64,000 bases of DNA from Sphaerisporangium siamense. Lineage in GTDB: Bacteria; Actinomycetota; Actinomycetes; Streptosporangiales; Streptosporangiaceae. Position numbers and translations under genes: made by a program. The DNA lies in NCBI RefSeq assembly GCF_014205275.1, contig NZ_JACHND010000001.1, positions 310,001-374,000 on the forward strand. The letters run 5' to 3'. Shown here piece after piece: positions 10,287 to 19,007 of this stretch; position 1 is the stretch's first letter, and each line of letters starts with the position of its first letter. Under the pieces are notes generated by a model. It was given only the letters and a program-made list of their open reading frames with translations. It did not search any database and was not told where the DNA came from.

Positions 10287-10437
10287 ATGTTCTACACGAC
10301 TCGTCCCCCGGCGTAAATAGCCTTCCGGGACGGGCGGCCCCGTCGCCGGAGCCGGGAGCCTGAGTCGCGGCGCCCTGCGGAGGTTCGCCGGCGATGCCCC
10401 GTCCGGCCTGGTCAGCAGGCACCTCACCCAGGGACGG

Positions 10438-10755
10438 CGCCCCCGCGAGGTAGGCCGGACGCAGCTCACGCACCCGCGTGCGCAGGACCGTGGCCGAGCG
10501 CGTCCAGCCGATCCGCGCCGCGATGACCGTGGCGGGCGCCGTCGGGTCGCGTGCCAGCTCCGCGCGGATCAGCGGTTCCGCCGCGTCGGCGACGGATCCC
10601 GCCGCCGTCCGCGTGTACCTGGGCGGCTCGGACGCCGCGAGCGCCCGGCGCACGGTGTTGCGGGAGACGCGCATGCGCGTGGCGATCGCGCGGACGGATA
10701 CGCCCTCGACTTGGTGTAATCGGCGGATCTCCGCCCAGTCCTCCACACTGATCAT
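10438..10755 (-). pseudogene. IS21-family IstA transposase, N-terminal fragment
   Basis: About 105 residues beginning MISVEDWAEIRRLHQVEGVS, with the helix-turn-helix RAIATRMRVSRNTVRRALAA and ATVIAARIGWTRSATVLRTR. These are characteristic of the IstA N-terminal DNA-binding region. The similarity stops near RELRPAYLAG and the DDE catalytic domain and IstB are absent. The ATG at 10755 and the frame are intact. The frame continues without a stop through the ROK leader into the ROK gene. Just upstream (10780-10830) two TGACCCA words in the same orientation look like remains of an IS21 terminus. Confidence 0.8.
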
Positions 10756-10763
10756 GCCCCTCT

Positions 10764-10794
10764 TGTGTCACATGTCGTGACAGGGGTGGGTCAG
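10764..10794. repeat. Inverted repeat near the IS21 remnant
   Basis: TGTCAC and GTGACA face each other around ATGTC, flanked by CCCCT and AGGGG words. It lies between the IstA start and the sugar operon. It may be part of the old IS terminus or an operator for the operon. Confidence 0.35.
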
Positions 10795-10980
10795 TTTGCG
10801 GATTTTGCCAATGGGTCACTTTTCACCCCTCGCTACCCTTGACACTCTTCACGTAAGTCATGAAGGTGTACATACCTAGTCCGCTGAGCCCATGGCAAAC
10901 GCGACCGCCCGGCGTCGCCGGCGCGTGAGCCGTCTGCGGTCGCTCGCGTCTCCCCACCTGTCCTGGACTTGGAGTGTCCT

Positions 10981-12363
10981 ATGAAGAGAACGGTCAAGAA
11001 GCCCGGCGTCCCCCTGCTGGCGGGGGTCGCCGCCTCACTTCTGCTTACTGCGTGCGGCGGCGGCGGCTCCACGGGTGAATCGAGCGCTCTCACCCAGGAG
11101 AAGTGCGACGCGCTCGTCTCCAAGGAGGCGGCCCCGACCGCGGCCGCCGCCCCGTCGTCCCCGGCGGAACCGGCGCCGTCCGCCACCTCCGGCGGTGGCT
11201 CCGGCACGCCCGCGGCCGGCGGGAAGAAGGAGATCACCTTCGTCGCGGGGTCCTACACCTCGACCACGGCCGCGTTCTGGAAGGACCTGATCGGCAAGTT
11301 CGAAGGGGCCAACCCCGGCTTCAAGGTGAAGCTCCAGATCGTGGACTGGAACAACATCGACCAGCAGGTCGCCACGCTGATCCAGACCAAGCAGTACCCG
11401 GACATCCTCAACCAGAACAAGTTCTCCGGCTGGGCGGCCAACGGCATCCTGCAGCCCGCCGCCGACCTGGTGTCCCCCGAGGTCCAGAACGACTTCATCC
11501 CCGCGTTCAAGAACGCCAGCGTGTACGAGGGCGTCCAGTACGGGCTGCCGTTCATCACCAGCACCCGGGCGCTGTTCTACAACAAGGACGCCTTCGCGAA
11601 GGCGAACATCACCGCGCCGCCCACCACGTGGCGCGAGCTCGTCGACGCCGCGAAGAAGCTCCAGGCCGCCGGTTACACCGGCTTCGGCCTGCCCCTCGGC
11701 TCCGAGGAGAGCCAGGCCGAGTGGTCCATCTGGCAGTGGGGCAACGGCGGCGACTGGGAGTCGGCACCCGGGAAGTTCACCATCAACAGCTCCAACAACG
11801 TCAACACGCTGAACTTCCTGAACTGCATGACGAACGTCTACAAGGTGACCCAGGCCAACGCCGGTCAGACCAACCGCACCGACGGCGTCTTCCGCCCGTT
11901 CGCCGACGGCAAGGTGGGCATGATGTCCGGAGCCAGCTTCGCTCCGGCGCTGTTCAAGCAGTGGAACTCCACCGTGAACTACGGCGTCGCGCCGCTGCCC
12001 GTCAACGGCGACGTCCCGCCGTTCACGCTCGGCGTGCAGGACTACCTGATGTCCTTCAAGAACCCCGGGAACACCGAGTCCGTCAGCAAGTTCCTCAACT
12101 TCGTGTACCAGCCCGACAACTACCAGCGGTTCCTCACCAGCCAGGGCTTCCTGCCCGCGACGCAGAGCGCCTCGACCGCGCTGGCCGACAACGCCGACTT
12201 CGCGCCGTTCCTGAAGCTCCTGCCCACCGCGCGGTTCTACCCGGCGACGGACCCCAAGTTCCCCCTGGTCCAGGGCGCCATCCAGAACCAGATCGGCACC
12301 GGCATCGCCCCCGGGGCCGACGCCAAGAAGATCCTCGACGCCATCAACGCCGCCGGGAAGTAA
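10981..12363 (+). CDS. Sugar ABC transporter substrate-binding lipoprotein
   Basis: Family 1 extracellular solute-binding protein, 460 aa, anchored outside the membrane. The lipobox LLLTAC places the lipidated cysteine at residue 25. A Ser/Pro/Ala-rich linker follows before the binding domain (ITFVAGSYTSTTAAFWKDLI onward, with ALFYNKDAFAKANI and the WRELVDAAKKL helix typical of the family). GGAG lies 6 nt before the ATG. A TTGACA (10839-10844) may be its -35 element. It heads the transporter operon and is separated from the permease by a strong hairpin. The sugar is not identifiable. Confidence 0.92.
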   Translation: MKRTVKKPGVPLLAGVAASLLLTACGGGGSTGESSALTQEKCDALVSKEAAPTAAAAPSSPAEPAPSATSGGGSGTPAAGGKKEITFVAGSYTSTTAAFWKDLIGKFEGANPGFKVKLQIVDWNNIDQQVATLIQTKQYPDILNQNKFSGWAANGILQPAADLVSPEVQNDFIPAFKNASVYEGVQYGLPFITSTRALFYNKDAFAKANITAPPTTWRELVDAAKKLQAAGYTGFGLPLGSEESQAEWSIWQWGNGGDWESAPGKFTINSSNNVNTLNFLNCMTNVYKVTQANAGQTNRTDGVFRPFADGKVGMMSGASFAPALFKQWNSTVNYGVAPLPVNGDVPPFTLGVQDYLMSFKNPGNTESVSKFLNFVYQPDNYQRFLTSQGFLPATQSASTALADNADFAPFLKLLPTARFYPATDPKFPLVQGAIQNQIGTGIAPGADAKKILDAINAAGK

Positions 12364-12373
12364 CCCATCCCAT

Positions 12374-12417
12374 CGCGGCCCCGCCCGCCCGCGCGTCACC
12401 GGGCGGGCGGGGCCGCG
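12374..12417 (+). terminator. Intra-operon hairpin (attenuator) between binding protein and permease
   Basis: Perfect 18-bp GC stem: CGCGGCCCCGCCCGCCCG (12374-12391), an 8-nt loop, and its complement (12400-12417). It lies 10 bp after the binding-protein stop. Such hairpins commonly stabilise or partly end the upstream message so that binding protein outnumbers permease. Confidence 0.75.
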
Positions 12418-12441
12418 AGTCACCCAGTCAGGAAAGTGGAA

Positions 12442-14346
12442 ATGCCCATGGCGGACGTGCTACCCCGGGCCACGCCCTCCCCGCAGGCGGAACAGGAACC
12501 GACGCGGGGCGCCGCGATCCGCGCGACGCTGAGGTCCATGCCGTGGACCGGGCCGGCGACCCTGCTCATCGCCGCCGTCATCGTGATCCCGATCGTCATC
12601 ATGGTGCGGTCGTCGTTCATGGTGACCGACTCCTCCGGCGTCACGCACGGCTTCGCGGGCCTCGGCAACTACCGGGAGCTGTTCGCCGAACCGGCGTTCG
12701 CGGAGGTCGCCCTCCACACACTGACCTGGGTGGTCGTCGTCGTCGGCGCCTCCCTGGCGATATCGCTCGGCCTGGCCCAGTTCCTGAACAAGAACTTCGC
12801 CGGACGCCGGTTCGTCCGCTGGTCGCTGATCGTCCCGTGGGCGGCGGCGCTCGTGATGACCTCGACGGTCTGGCGCGTCATCCTCGAATACGGCAACGGG
12901 ATCCTCAACCGGGTGCTCATGGACCTGGGCCTGATCGCGCAGCCCATCGGGTGGTACCAGGACCCCGCGTACGCGTTCACCTCCGTCATCGTCGTCGGCA
13001 TCATCGTGACGGTCCCGTTCACGACGTACGTGATCCTCGCGGGGCTGCAGACCATTCCCGGGGAGGTCTACGAGGCGGCCAAGACCGACGGCGCGGGCGC
13101 GTGGCGCACGTACTGGGGCATCACGTTCCCGCTGCTGCGCCCGTCCCTGGTGATCGCCACGATCCTCGTGGTCGTCTACGTCTTCAACTCGTTCCCGGTC
13201 ATCTGGGTCATCACCGGCGGCAACAGCGGCAACGGCACGGACACCACGATCACCTGGGCGTACAAGATCGCCTTCCGGCAGCAGCTCGACACCGGCGAGG
13301 CGGCGGCGTTGTCGGTGCTGAACGTCGTCTTCCTCTGCGTCGTCATCTTCTTCTACTTCTCCGCCATCGCCGCCAAGGACGGCCGGCGCCGCCCGCTCAC
13401 CGCGGCCGTGGCGCGCCTGCTCGCCCCGGTGGGCGAGCAGTGGACGGCGTTCACCGCGCGTCGCGGGGACCCGCGGGCCCGCCGGCGCAGGGAAGGGCAG
13501 ACGCGCGGCGCCGGGGTGTGGCGCGCGGTCCGCCCGGTCGGCATGCCGGTCATCGGGCTGCTGATCTCCCTGTTCTTCCTCGCCCCCTACGTCGTGATGT
13601 TCCTGTCGACGTTCAAGACGTCCACGGAGCTGTTCGCCTCGCCCGCCACCTACCTTCCGGAAACCTGGATGTGGAGCAACTGGGCGGACATCTGGACGCA
13701 GCTCGACCTGGCCGCGTTCATCAAGAACAGCCTGATCATCTCGGTCGCGTCGACGGCACTCGTGCTGCTGGTCTCGGTGCCGGCCGCCTACTACAGCGCG
13801 CGCAACCGGTTCGCCGGACGGGCGCTGTTCATGAGGCTGGTCCTGGTGACGCAGGTGATCGCGCCGGTGTCGGTGGTCGTCGGCCTCTACCAGGAGTTCG
13901 TCTGGGTGGGGGCGGTGAACCAGTACTGGTCCATCATCCTCACCAACGCCGCCTTCAACCTGGCGTTCTCGATCTGGGTGCTCAGCGGCCAGTTCGAGTC
14001 CGTGCCGATCGACATCGAGGAGGCCGCGAAGCTGGACGGTCTCGGGCAGCTGCGCACCATGGTCCGCATCGCCCTGCCGCTGGTCCGCCCCGGCCTGGTG
14101 ACCGCGCTCATCTTCTCGTTCATCCAGGTGTGGAACGAGTTCCCGGTCGCGCTGACCCTGTTCAACAACCCCACCGAGGGGCTCCAGACGCTGCCGGTCG
14201 GCATCCAGCAGTTCGTCGGCCTGGCGCAGACGAACTACCAGTACCTTTTCGCGGCTTCGCTCATCGCGATCGTCCCGGTGGTCCTGCTGTTCATCGTCAT
14301 CGAGAAGCACCTGGTCGCCGGGCTGACGGCGGGGGCGGTCAAGTGA
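12442..14346 (+). CDS. Fused two-domain sugar ABC permease
   Basis: A 634-aa membrane protein that joins both permease halves of a carbohydrate ABC importer in one chain. The first half (to about residue 310) has the EAA loop EVYEAAKTDGAGAWRTYWG near residue 207. An Arg-rich cytoplasmic linker spans about 313-366. The second half carries DIEEAAKLDGLGQLRTMVR near residue 523. Usually MalF- and MalG-type subunits are separate genes of about 300 aa each. AGGAAAG precedes the ATG at 12442 by 5 nt; GTG 12436 and ATG 12448 are alternatives. No ATPase gene is nearby, so a shared MsiK-type ATPase is likely. Confidence 0.9.
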   Translation: MPMADVLPRATPSPQAEQEPTRGAAIRATLRSMPWTGPATLLIAAVIVIPIVIMVRSSFMVTDSSGVTHGFAGLGNYRELFAEPAFAEVALHTLTWVVVVVGASLAISLGLAQFLNKNFAGRRFVRWSLIVPWAAALVMTSTVWRVILEYGNGILNRVLMDLGLIAQPIGWYQDPAYAFTSVIVVGIIVTVPFTTYVILAGLQTIPGEVYEAAKTDGAGAWRTYWGITFPLLRPSLVIATILVVVYVFNSFPVIWVITGGNSGNGTDTTITWAYKIAFRQQLDTGEAAALSVLNVVFLCVVIFFYFSAIAAKDGRRRPLTAAVARLLAPVGEQWTAFTARRGDPRARRRREGQTRGAGVWRAVRPVGMPVIGLLISLFFLAPYVVMFLSTFKTSTELFASPATYLPETWMWSNWADIWTQLDLAAFIKNSLIISVASTALVLLVSVPAAYYSARNRFAGRALFMRLVLVTQVIAPVSVVVGLYQEFVWVGAVNQYWSIILTNAAFNLAFSIWVLSGQFESVPIDIEEAAKLDGLGQLRTMVRIALPLVRPGLVTALIFSFIQVWNEFPVALTLFNNPTEGLQTLPVGIQQFVGLAQTNYQYLFAASLIAIVPVVLLFIVIEKHLVAGLTAGAVK

Positions 14347-15167
14347 GCGCGGCGGGCCGCTTCGAGGACCTCGGAGCGGGACTCGTCGGCATGCGCACGC
14401 CGCGGTCCTCGATCGCGCTCGACCCGGGTGACGGCGGACGGCTGGTCTCCCTCCGCGTGGACGGCCACGAGCTCCTCGGTTCGACGGCGCCGGTGCCCGG
14501 CCGCCCCTCGGACATCTTCCACGGCTCCTTCGTCATGGCGCCGTTCGTGGGACGCACCGCGCACGGGCGGTTCACCTTCGACGGCGTGGACCGGTCGGTC
14601 CCGGTGAACTTCGGCGCGCACGCCATCCACGGCTTCGTCTTCGACCGTCCGTGGCGGGTGGAGGACGACCTGCTCGTCATCGACCTCGACGAGCGGTGGC
14701 CGTTCGGCGGACGGGTGAGCCAGCGCTTCGACCTCGGCCCGGACCACCTCACCGTCGAGGTGACGGTCGCCAACGACAGGCGCGCCATGCCCGCGATCGC
14801 CGGCTTCCACCCGTGGTTCCGGCGGCGGCTGGCCGACGGTACCGAGGCGGACTTCGACTTCCGCCCCGGCACCCGGTACGTGTGCGACGACTCCGGCATC
14901 CCGGTGGGCACCGCTCCCGGCGGAGGCGACCGGCCGTGGGACGACTCGTTCACCGGCGTCGAACGCCCGCCCGCGATCCGCTGGGGCGACCGGCTGGAAC
15001 TGCGCGTCGAGACGACCGGTACCCATTGGATCGTCTGCGAGACGATGCCCGACGCGTTCTGCGTCGAACCTCTCTCCGGCCCGGTGAACGGACTGGCCAC
15101 CGGGCGGTGCACACGTGTCGAGCCGGGAAATCCGCTGCGTCTGTCGATGACGCTGCGCTGGAAATGA
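14343..15167 (+). CDS. Aldose 1-epimerase family protein
   Basis: A 274-aa mutarotase-like enzyme expected to interconvert alpha and beta anomers of an imported sugar. Family landmarks are HAIHGF (His near residue 96), HPWF (His near 155) and the glutamate in FCVEPLSGPVNG (near 240), matching the two His and the Glu of galactose mutarotase. Its GTG overlaps the permease stop as GTGA, which indicates translational coupling. It thus belongs to the uptake operon and probably prepares the sugar for the following dehydrogenases. Confidence 0.88.
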   Translation: MSAAGRFEDLGAGLVGMRTPRSSIALDPGDGGRLVSLRVDGHELLGSTAPVPGRPSDIFHGSFVMAPFVGRTAHGRFTFDGVDRSVPVNFGAHAIHGFVFDRPWRVEDDLLVIDLDERWPFGGRVSQRFDLGPDHLTVEVTVANDRRAMPAIAGFHPWFRRRLADGTEADFDFRPGTRYVCDDSGIPVGTAPGGGDRPWDDSFTGVERPPAIRWGDRLELRVETTGTHWIVCETMPDAFCVEPLSGPVNGLATGRCTRVEPGNPLRLSMTLRWK

Positions 15168-15186
15168 CGAGCGATTGGAAGGGCCC

Positions 15187-15954
15187 ATGAACGCTCTGGA
15201 GAAGTTCTCACTGGAGGGGAAGACCGCGCTGGTCACCGGGGGCAACCGCGGCCTCGGCCGCGGGATCGCTCAGGCCCTCGGCGAAGCGGGCGCGGCGGTC
15301 GCGGTGACCGCCAGGACGGAGGAGGCCGCCAAGACCGCAGCCGCCGAACTGGGCGAGCTCGGCATCCGCGCGTACGGCCTGCGCCTGGAGGTCTCGGACA
15401 TGGACGACGTCGAACGGGCCGTGGCGACGATCGCCGCGGAGTTCGGCGAGATCGACGTCCTGGTGAACAACGCGGGCGTCAGCATCGGCGGCGCCGCCTT
15501 CGACGCCCCCGACAGCACCTGGCGCGAGGTGATGTCGACCAACGTGGACGGCGTCTGGTACTGCAGCCGCGCGGTCGGCCGCCGGATGCGTGAGCGCTCC
15601 GGCGGGACGATCGTCAACATCGGCTCCATCTCCGCCGAGATCGTCAACCAGCCGCGCTGGCAGGTCTCCTACCTGACGTCCAAGGCCGCCGTCCACCAGA
15701 TGACCAGGGCCCTCGCCGCCGAGTGGGCTCCCTACGGGATCCGGGTCAACGCCGTCGCCCCCGGCTACTTCCTGACCGAGGCCTCGCCGGTGGACCAGCC
15801 CGAGTACAAGCCGTACTGCGTGGACCCCGCGGCGATGAAGCGGTACGGCGAGCCGGACGAGCTGGGCCCGACGGTCATCTACCTCGCGAGCGACGCGTCG
15901 AGCTTCATGACCGGTTCGATCGTCAAGATCGACGGCGGCTATACCCTCTTCTGA
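15187..15954 (+). CDS. SDR-family oxidoreductase 1
   Basis: A 255-aa classical short-chain dehydrogenase. It shows the cofactor motif TGGNRGLGRG, the NNAG motif (near residue 93), the catalytic Ser region IGSIS, the YLTSK active-site Tyr/Lys and the PG motif VAPGYFLTE. GGAAGGG precedes the ATG. It follows the epimerase by 19 bp, consistent with oxidation of the imported sugar to a lactone or keto-sugar. Exact substrate unknown. Confidence 0.9.
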   Translation: MNALEKFSLEGKTALVTGGNRGLGRGIAQALGEAGAAVAVTARTEEAAKTAAAELGELGIRAYGLRLEVSDMDDVERAVATIAAEFGEIDVLVNNAGVSIGGAAFDAPDSTWREVMSTNVDGVWYCSRAVGRRMRERSGGTIVNIGSISAEIVNQPRWQVSYLTSKAAVHQMTRALAAEWAPYGIRVNAVAPGYFLTEASPVDQPEYKPYCVDPAAMKRYGEPDELGPTVIYLASDASSFMTGSIVKIDGGYTLF

Positions 15955-15966
15955 TCAGACCGCTAC

Positions 15967-16006
15967 CCTCTCGTCCTTGTAGATCCCGTTCGACACGGAC
16001 GAGAGG
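15967..16006. terminator. Hairpin between the two SDR genes
   Basis: Inverted repeat CCTCTCGTCC (15967-15976) and GGACGAGAGG (15997-16006) with a 20-nt loop, 12 bp after the first SDR stop. It could be a weak terminator or attenuator. Confidence 0.45.
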
Positions 16007-16070
16007 ATCGTCGGCTTCGCGCTCGTCGGCCCCGGGCTTCCGGCCGGATTCAGGGAACAGGAAGGGAGAC

Positions 16071-16895
16071 ATGTCCGCGCTGCGACGATTCGACGGCCAC
16101 ATCGTTGTCGTCACCGGAGGGGGACGCGGCATAGGGCGTGCGACGTCGCTCCGCTTCGGCGCGGAGGGCGCGCACGTCGTCGTGGCGGACGAGGCGGTCA
16201 CGTTCGCCGACGAGGTGTCCGCCGAGATCCTGGAGCGCGGCGGATCCAGCGAGTCCTGGGGTGTCGACGTGGCCGACCCCTCGTCCGTCGGGCGGTTCTT
16301 CTCCGAGGTGGGCGAGAGATGGCAGCGGCTGGACGTCCTCGTCAACTGCCCGGGACACGCCACCGACACGCCCTTCGAACGCGTCACCGAGAGCGAGTTC
16401 GTGGAGGACCTCTCGGTCACGTTGAAAGCGCCGTTCCTGTGCATCCAGGCGGCGATCCCCTACCTGCTGCGCTCGGGGAAGAACCCGAACGTCGTCAGCA
16501 TCGGGTCGGTGAACGGCTTACGGGCGTTCGGGAACGAGACGTACGGGGCCGCCAAGGCCGGGCTGATCAACCTCACCGAGAACCTCGCCATCCGCTACGG
16601 CCCGCGCGGCCTGCGCGTCAACGTCGTGGCGCCCGGCACCATCGCCACCCGCCTCTGGGACGCCCGCGTCGCCGAGGAACCGGCGATCCTGGACCGGGTC
16701 ACGACCCTGTACCCGCTGCGGCGGCTCGGCACCCCGGAGGACATCGCCGCCGCCTGCCTGTTCCTCGCCTCGTCCGACGCGAGCTGGATAACCGGCCACA
16801 CGCTCACCGTGGACGGCGGCATCACCGCCGGCCACGGCGCCTTCATCGACACGGTGTTCGGCGACGCCGGGCCCTTCGCGCCCGGGGATCGGTGA
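16071..16895 (+). CDS. SDR-family oxidoreductase 2
   Basis: A 274-aa short-chain dehydrogenase with TGGGRGIGRA, an atypical NCPG in place of NNAG, Ser in VSIGSVNG, the YGAAK catalytic pair, and VAPGTIATR. The C-terminus has the usual DASWITGHTLTVDGG. GGAAGGGAG precedes the ATG. It lies downstream of the sugar operon after a hairpin, so it may be a later oxidative step in the same pathway. Confidence 0.9.
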   Translation: MSALRRFDGHIVVVTGGGRGIGRATSLRFGAEGAHVVVADEAVTFADEVSAEILERGGSSESWGVDVADPSSVGRFFSEVGERWQRLDVLVNCPGHATDTPFERVTESEFVEDLSVTLKAPFLCIQAAIPYLLRSGKNPNVVSIGSVNGLRAFGNETYGAAKAGLINLTENLAIRYGPRGLRVNVVAPGTIATRLWDARVAEEPAILDRVTTLYPLRRLGTPEDIAAACLFLASSDASWITGHTLTVDGGITAGHGAFIDTVFGDAGPFAPGDR

Positions 16896-16938
16896 GGCCG
16901 TCCCCGCGCGTCCGCCGGGAACCGGGGAAAATGTCCTG

Positions 16939-17679
16939 GTGCTGAACTACGACGCCGAAGCGTCCACGTACGACCGCACGCGCGGCGGAGACGCCCGGGC
17001 GGCGAGCGCCGCCGCCGCGATCACGAGACTGCTTCCGTCGCGGGCCACGCTGGTCGCCGACCTGGCGTGCGGCACCGGCATCGTCACCGCCCGCGTCGCC
17101 GCGCCCCGGGTGGTCGGCATCGACCTCTCGCACGGCATGGCCCGCCTCGCCGCGGCCCGCCTGCCGGGCCGTATCGCCCTCGGCGACGTCACGGCCGTGC
17201 CGCTCGCGGACGGCTCGGTGGACGCCGTCGTCATGATCTGGCTGCTGCACCTTCTGGACCACACGGCCTCGGCCCGCGCCCTGTCCGAGGCGGCGCGCGT
17301 GCTGCGGCCCGGCGGCACGTTGCTCACCACGGTCGACAAGGACGCCGCCTACTACGTGACGCCGTCCGACGTGGCGGACCTGATCGCCCCGGTGCGCGCC
17401 CGCCACGTCCCGCCGCCGTCCGACGCCCACGACCGCGTCACCGATCTGGCCACGGCCCTGGGCCTGTCGCCCGCCGGCCGGACCACCTTCCCCGGCGACG
17501 GCCAGGGCCACTCCCCGCGCGGGTGGGCGGAGCTCATCCTCACCCGGCGACTCCCCTGGACAAAGCGGGCCGACCCCGGCACGCTCACCGCCCTGACCAC
17601 CGGCCTCCACACCCTGCCCGACCAGGACCGGCCGCGCCCGGACCCGGTGTACCCGCTGGTGAGCTTCACCAAGGGCTAG
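16939..17679 (+). CDS. Class I SAM-dependent methyltransferase
   Basis: A 246-aa methyltransferase of the UbiE/Methyltransf_11 kind: motif I VADLACGTGIVTARV, motif II VVGIDLSHGMARLA, and the post-motif LRPGGTLLTTVDKD. GTG start at 16939. Its stop codon overlaps the stop of the convergent TMEM175-like gene within CTAG. The substrate is not apparent. Confidence 0.87.
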   Translation: MLNYDAEASTYDRTRGGDARAASAAAAITRLLPSRATLVADLACGTGIVTARVAAPRVVGIDLSHGMARLAAARLPGRIALGDVTAVPLADGSVDAVVMIWLLHLLDHTASARALSEAARVLRPGGTLLTTVDKDAAYYVTPSDVADLIAPVRARHVPPPSDAHDRVTDLATALGLSPAGRTTFPGDGQGHSPRGWAELILTRRLPWTKRADPGTLTALTTGLHTLPDQDRPRPDPVYPLVSFTKG

Positions 17680-18335
17680 CCGACAGGCAGGAGGCGACGG
17701 GCCGCGCGGAGGCTCGCCGCCGCGACGAGCGGCGTCAGCATCCACAGGAACGCCACCCCCTCCATCAGCCAGCCCAGCCCCGCGGTGAGCGCCCAGAACG
17801 CGGCGATCCCGGCGAGCATGACCGACACGGCCCGCAGCCGCCGGGTGTCCGTACCGGGGCGCAGCACACCCGCGCGTACCGCGGCGGCCACCAAAAGGCT
17901 CTGGCAGAGCAGCAGCACGGCCTCCGACCCGGCGAACAGCGTCACAGAGAGGGGGTTCGCCGTCGATTCCCCGATCAGGGTGGTCGGGTAGGGCAGCAGC
18001 ACCACGAAGATCAGCAAGGGGATATGCAGGAAGGACATCCACCGGGTCATGCGCGTGATCTGGTCGAGCAGCCGGTGGTGCTGACGCCAGGTCGCCCAGA
18101 GCATCAGGAACGCGATCACGAAGGCCAGGAACGCGCCCGAGTTCTCGCCCAGGAAGTGCCACAGCTCACGGGCCGCGGCCATCCGGTCGCCTCCCTCGCC
18201 GCCCCCGCCCTCGGGCCTGGGGATCTCGATGACCAGCAACGTCATCGCGATGGCGAACACCGCGTCGGCGAACATCCCGAACCGCTCGTGGCTCATCCCT
18301 GGAGCGACACGGTCCCCCTCATCCGTCCGCGACAC
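17676..18335 (-). CDS. TMEM175-family membrane protein (DUF1211)
   Basis: A 219-aa multi-pass membrane protein. The N-terminal signature RFGMFADAVFAIAMTLLVIE matches the conserved first helix (R...FsDaVfAI..TLL) of bacterial TMEM175-like potassium channels. About six hydrophobic segments follow. Start at GTG 18335 is preferred because GGGAG lies 4 nt upstream; an in-frame ATG begins MSHERF. A channel role comes from the family and is not shown for this copy. Confidence 0.82.
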   Translation of the reverse strand: MSRTDEGDRVAPGMSHERFGMFADAVFAIAMTLLVIEIPRPEGGGGEGGDRMAAARELWHFLGENSGAFLAFVIAFLMLWATWRQHHRLLDQITRMTRWMSFLHIPLLIFVVLLPYPTTLIGESTANPLSVTLFAGSEAVLLLCQSLLVAAAVRAGVLRPGTDTRRLRAVSVMLAGIAAFWALTAGLGWLMEGVAFLWMLTPLVAAASLRAARRLLPVG

Positions 18336-19007
18336 GTGTCTCCCATACGCCAACCGCCACGCCACGTACTACCGCAAACACCGCAATCCTCGCACAGTCT
18401 CCGCCCGCGCGAGGGGCGACCTCCGGAACCCGGAGGGACGACGCCATGGCGTCCACAGCTCGCCCCCCGGCCCCCACACGCTGATCCATGACAGAGAACC
18501 GCGGCACCGCGAAAATCGCATGTCGTGTCGAGAAATCCGGTCACACGATGAGCCGCCCAGGTGACGTCGGGTCACGGAAACAGCTCACAGGGCCACCGAA
18601 ACCCTCCGCACGGCGAAAGGGGACGGGACTTTTACGATGCGCACTCCCATTTGTTGTTTCCGTGACACGTATAATTTCCGGCCTTTAGGGCCACCTAAAA
18701 CCACTGATTCGGGTCGCCCGCACAGAGACAATACCAGGTCACAGGCCACCAGCCCGGACAAATCCTCCTCGGCGCGGCACCTGAATCAGGTTGACATAAT
18801 CCATCGCCCCCCGCGTATGGTTCACAATATGAGAATGATTTGTAACGCGATCAGAACAGGTTGTGACACGTCATTTCCTGCTACCTGGAAGGGGATCGGC
18901 CGAATCATCACTCATTGATTCTTCCCGGTCACTCGCCGGCACACCGACCGTCCGCTTCTGGGCGACCACTCGGCGAACGCACAGCCGGAGGTCAGAGAGA
19001 AGGTTCG
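18336..19007. other. Regulatory intergenic region, no gene
   Basis: No supported coding region. It contains a consensus TATAAT (18670-18675) without a good -35, a small TTTAGG/CCTAAA hairpin (18684-18699), and a better promoter near 18791. GC drops locally, as expected for a promoter region of the AraC gene. Confidence 0.5.
18791..18821 (+). promoter_or_regulatory. Sigma-70-like promoter candidate for the AraC gene
   Basis: TTGACA (18791-18796), 19-bp spacer, TATGGT (18816-18821), about 190 bp upstream of the AraC start. The spacer is longer than ideal. Confidence 0.4.

Noticed and set aside
11103-14342. Upstream part of a 1354-codon frame ending in the aldose epimerase
   Set aside because: The first 1080 codons lie out of frame inside the binding-protein and permease genes; only 14343-15167 is real.
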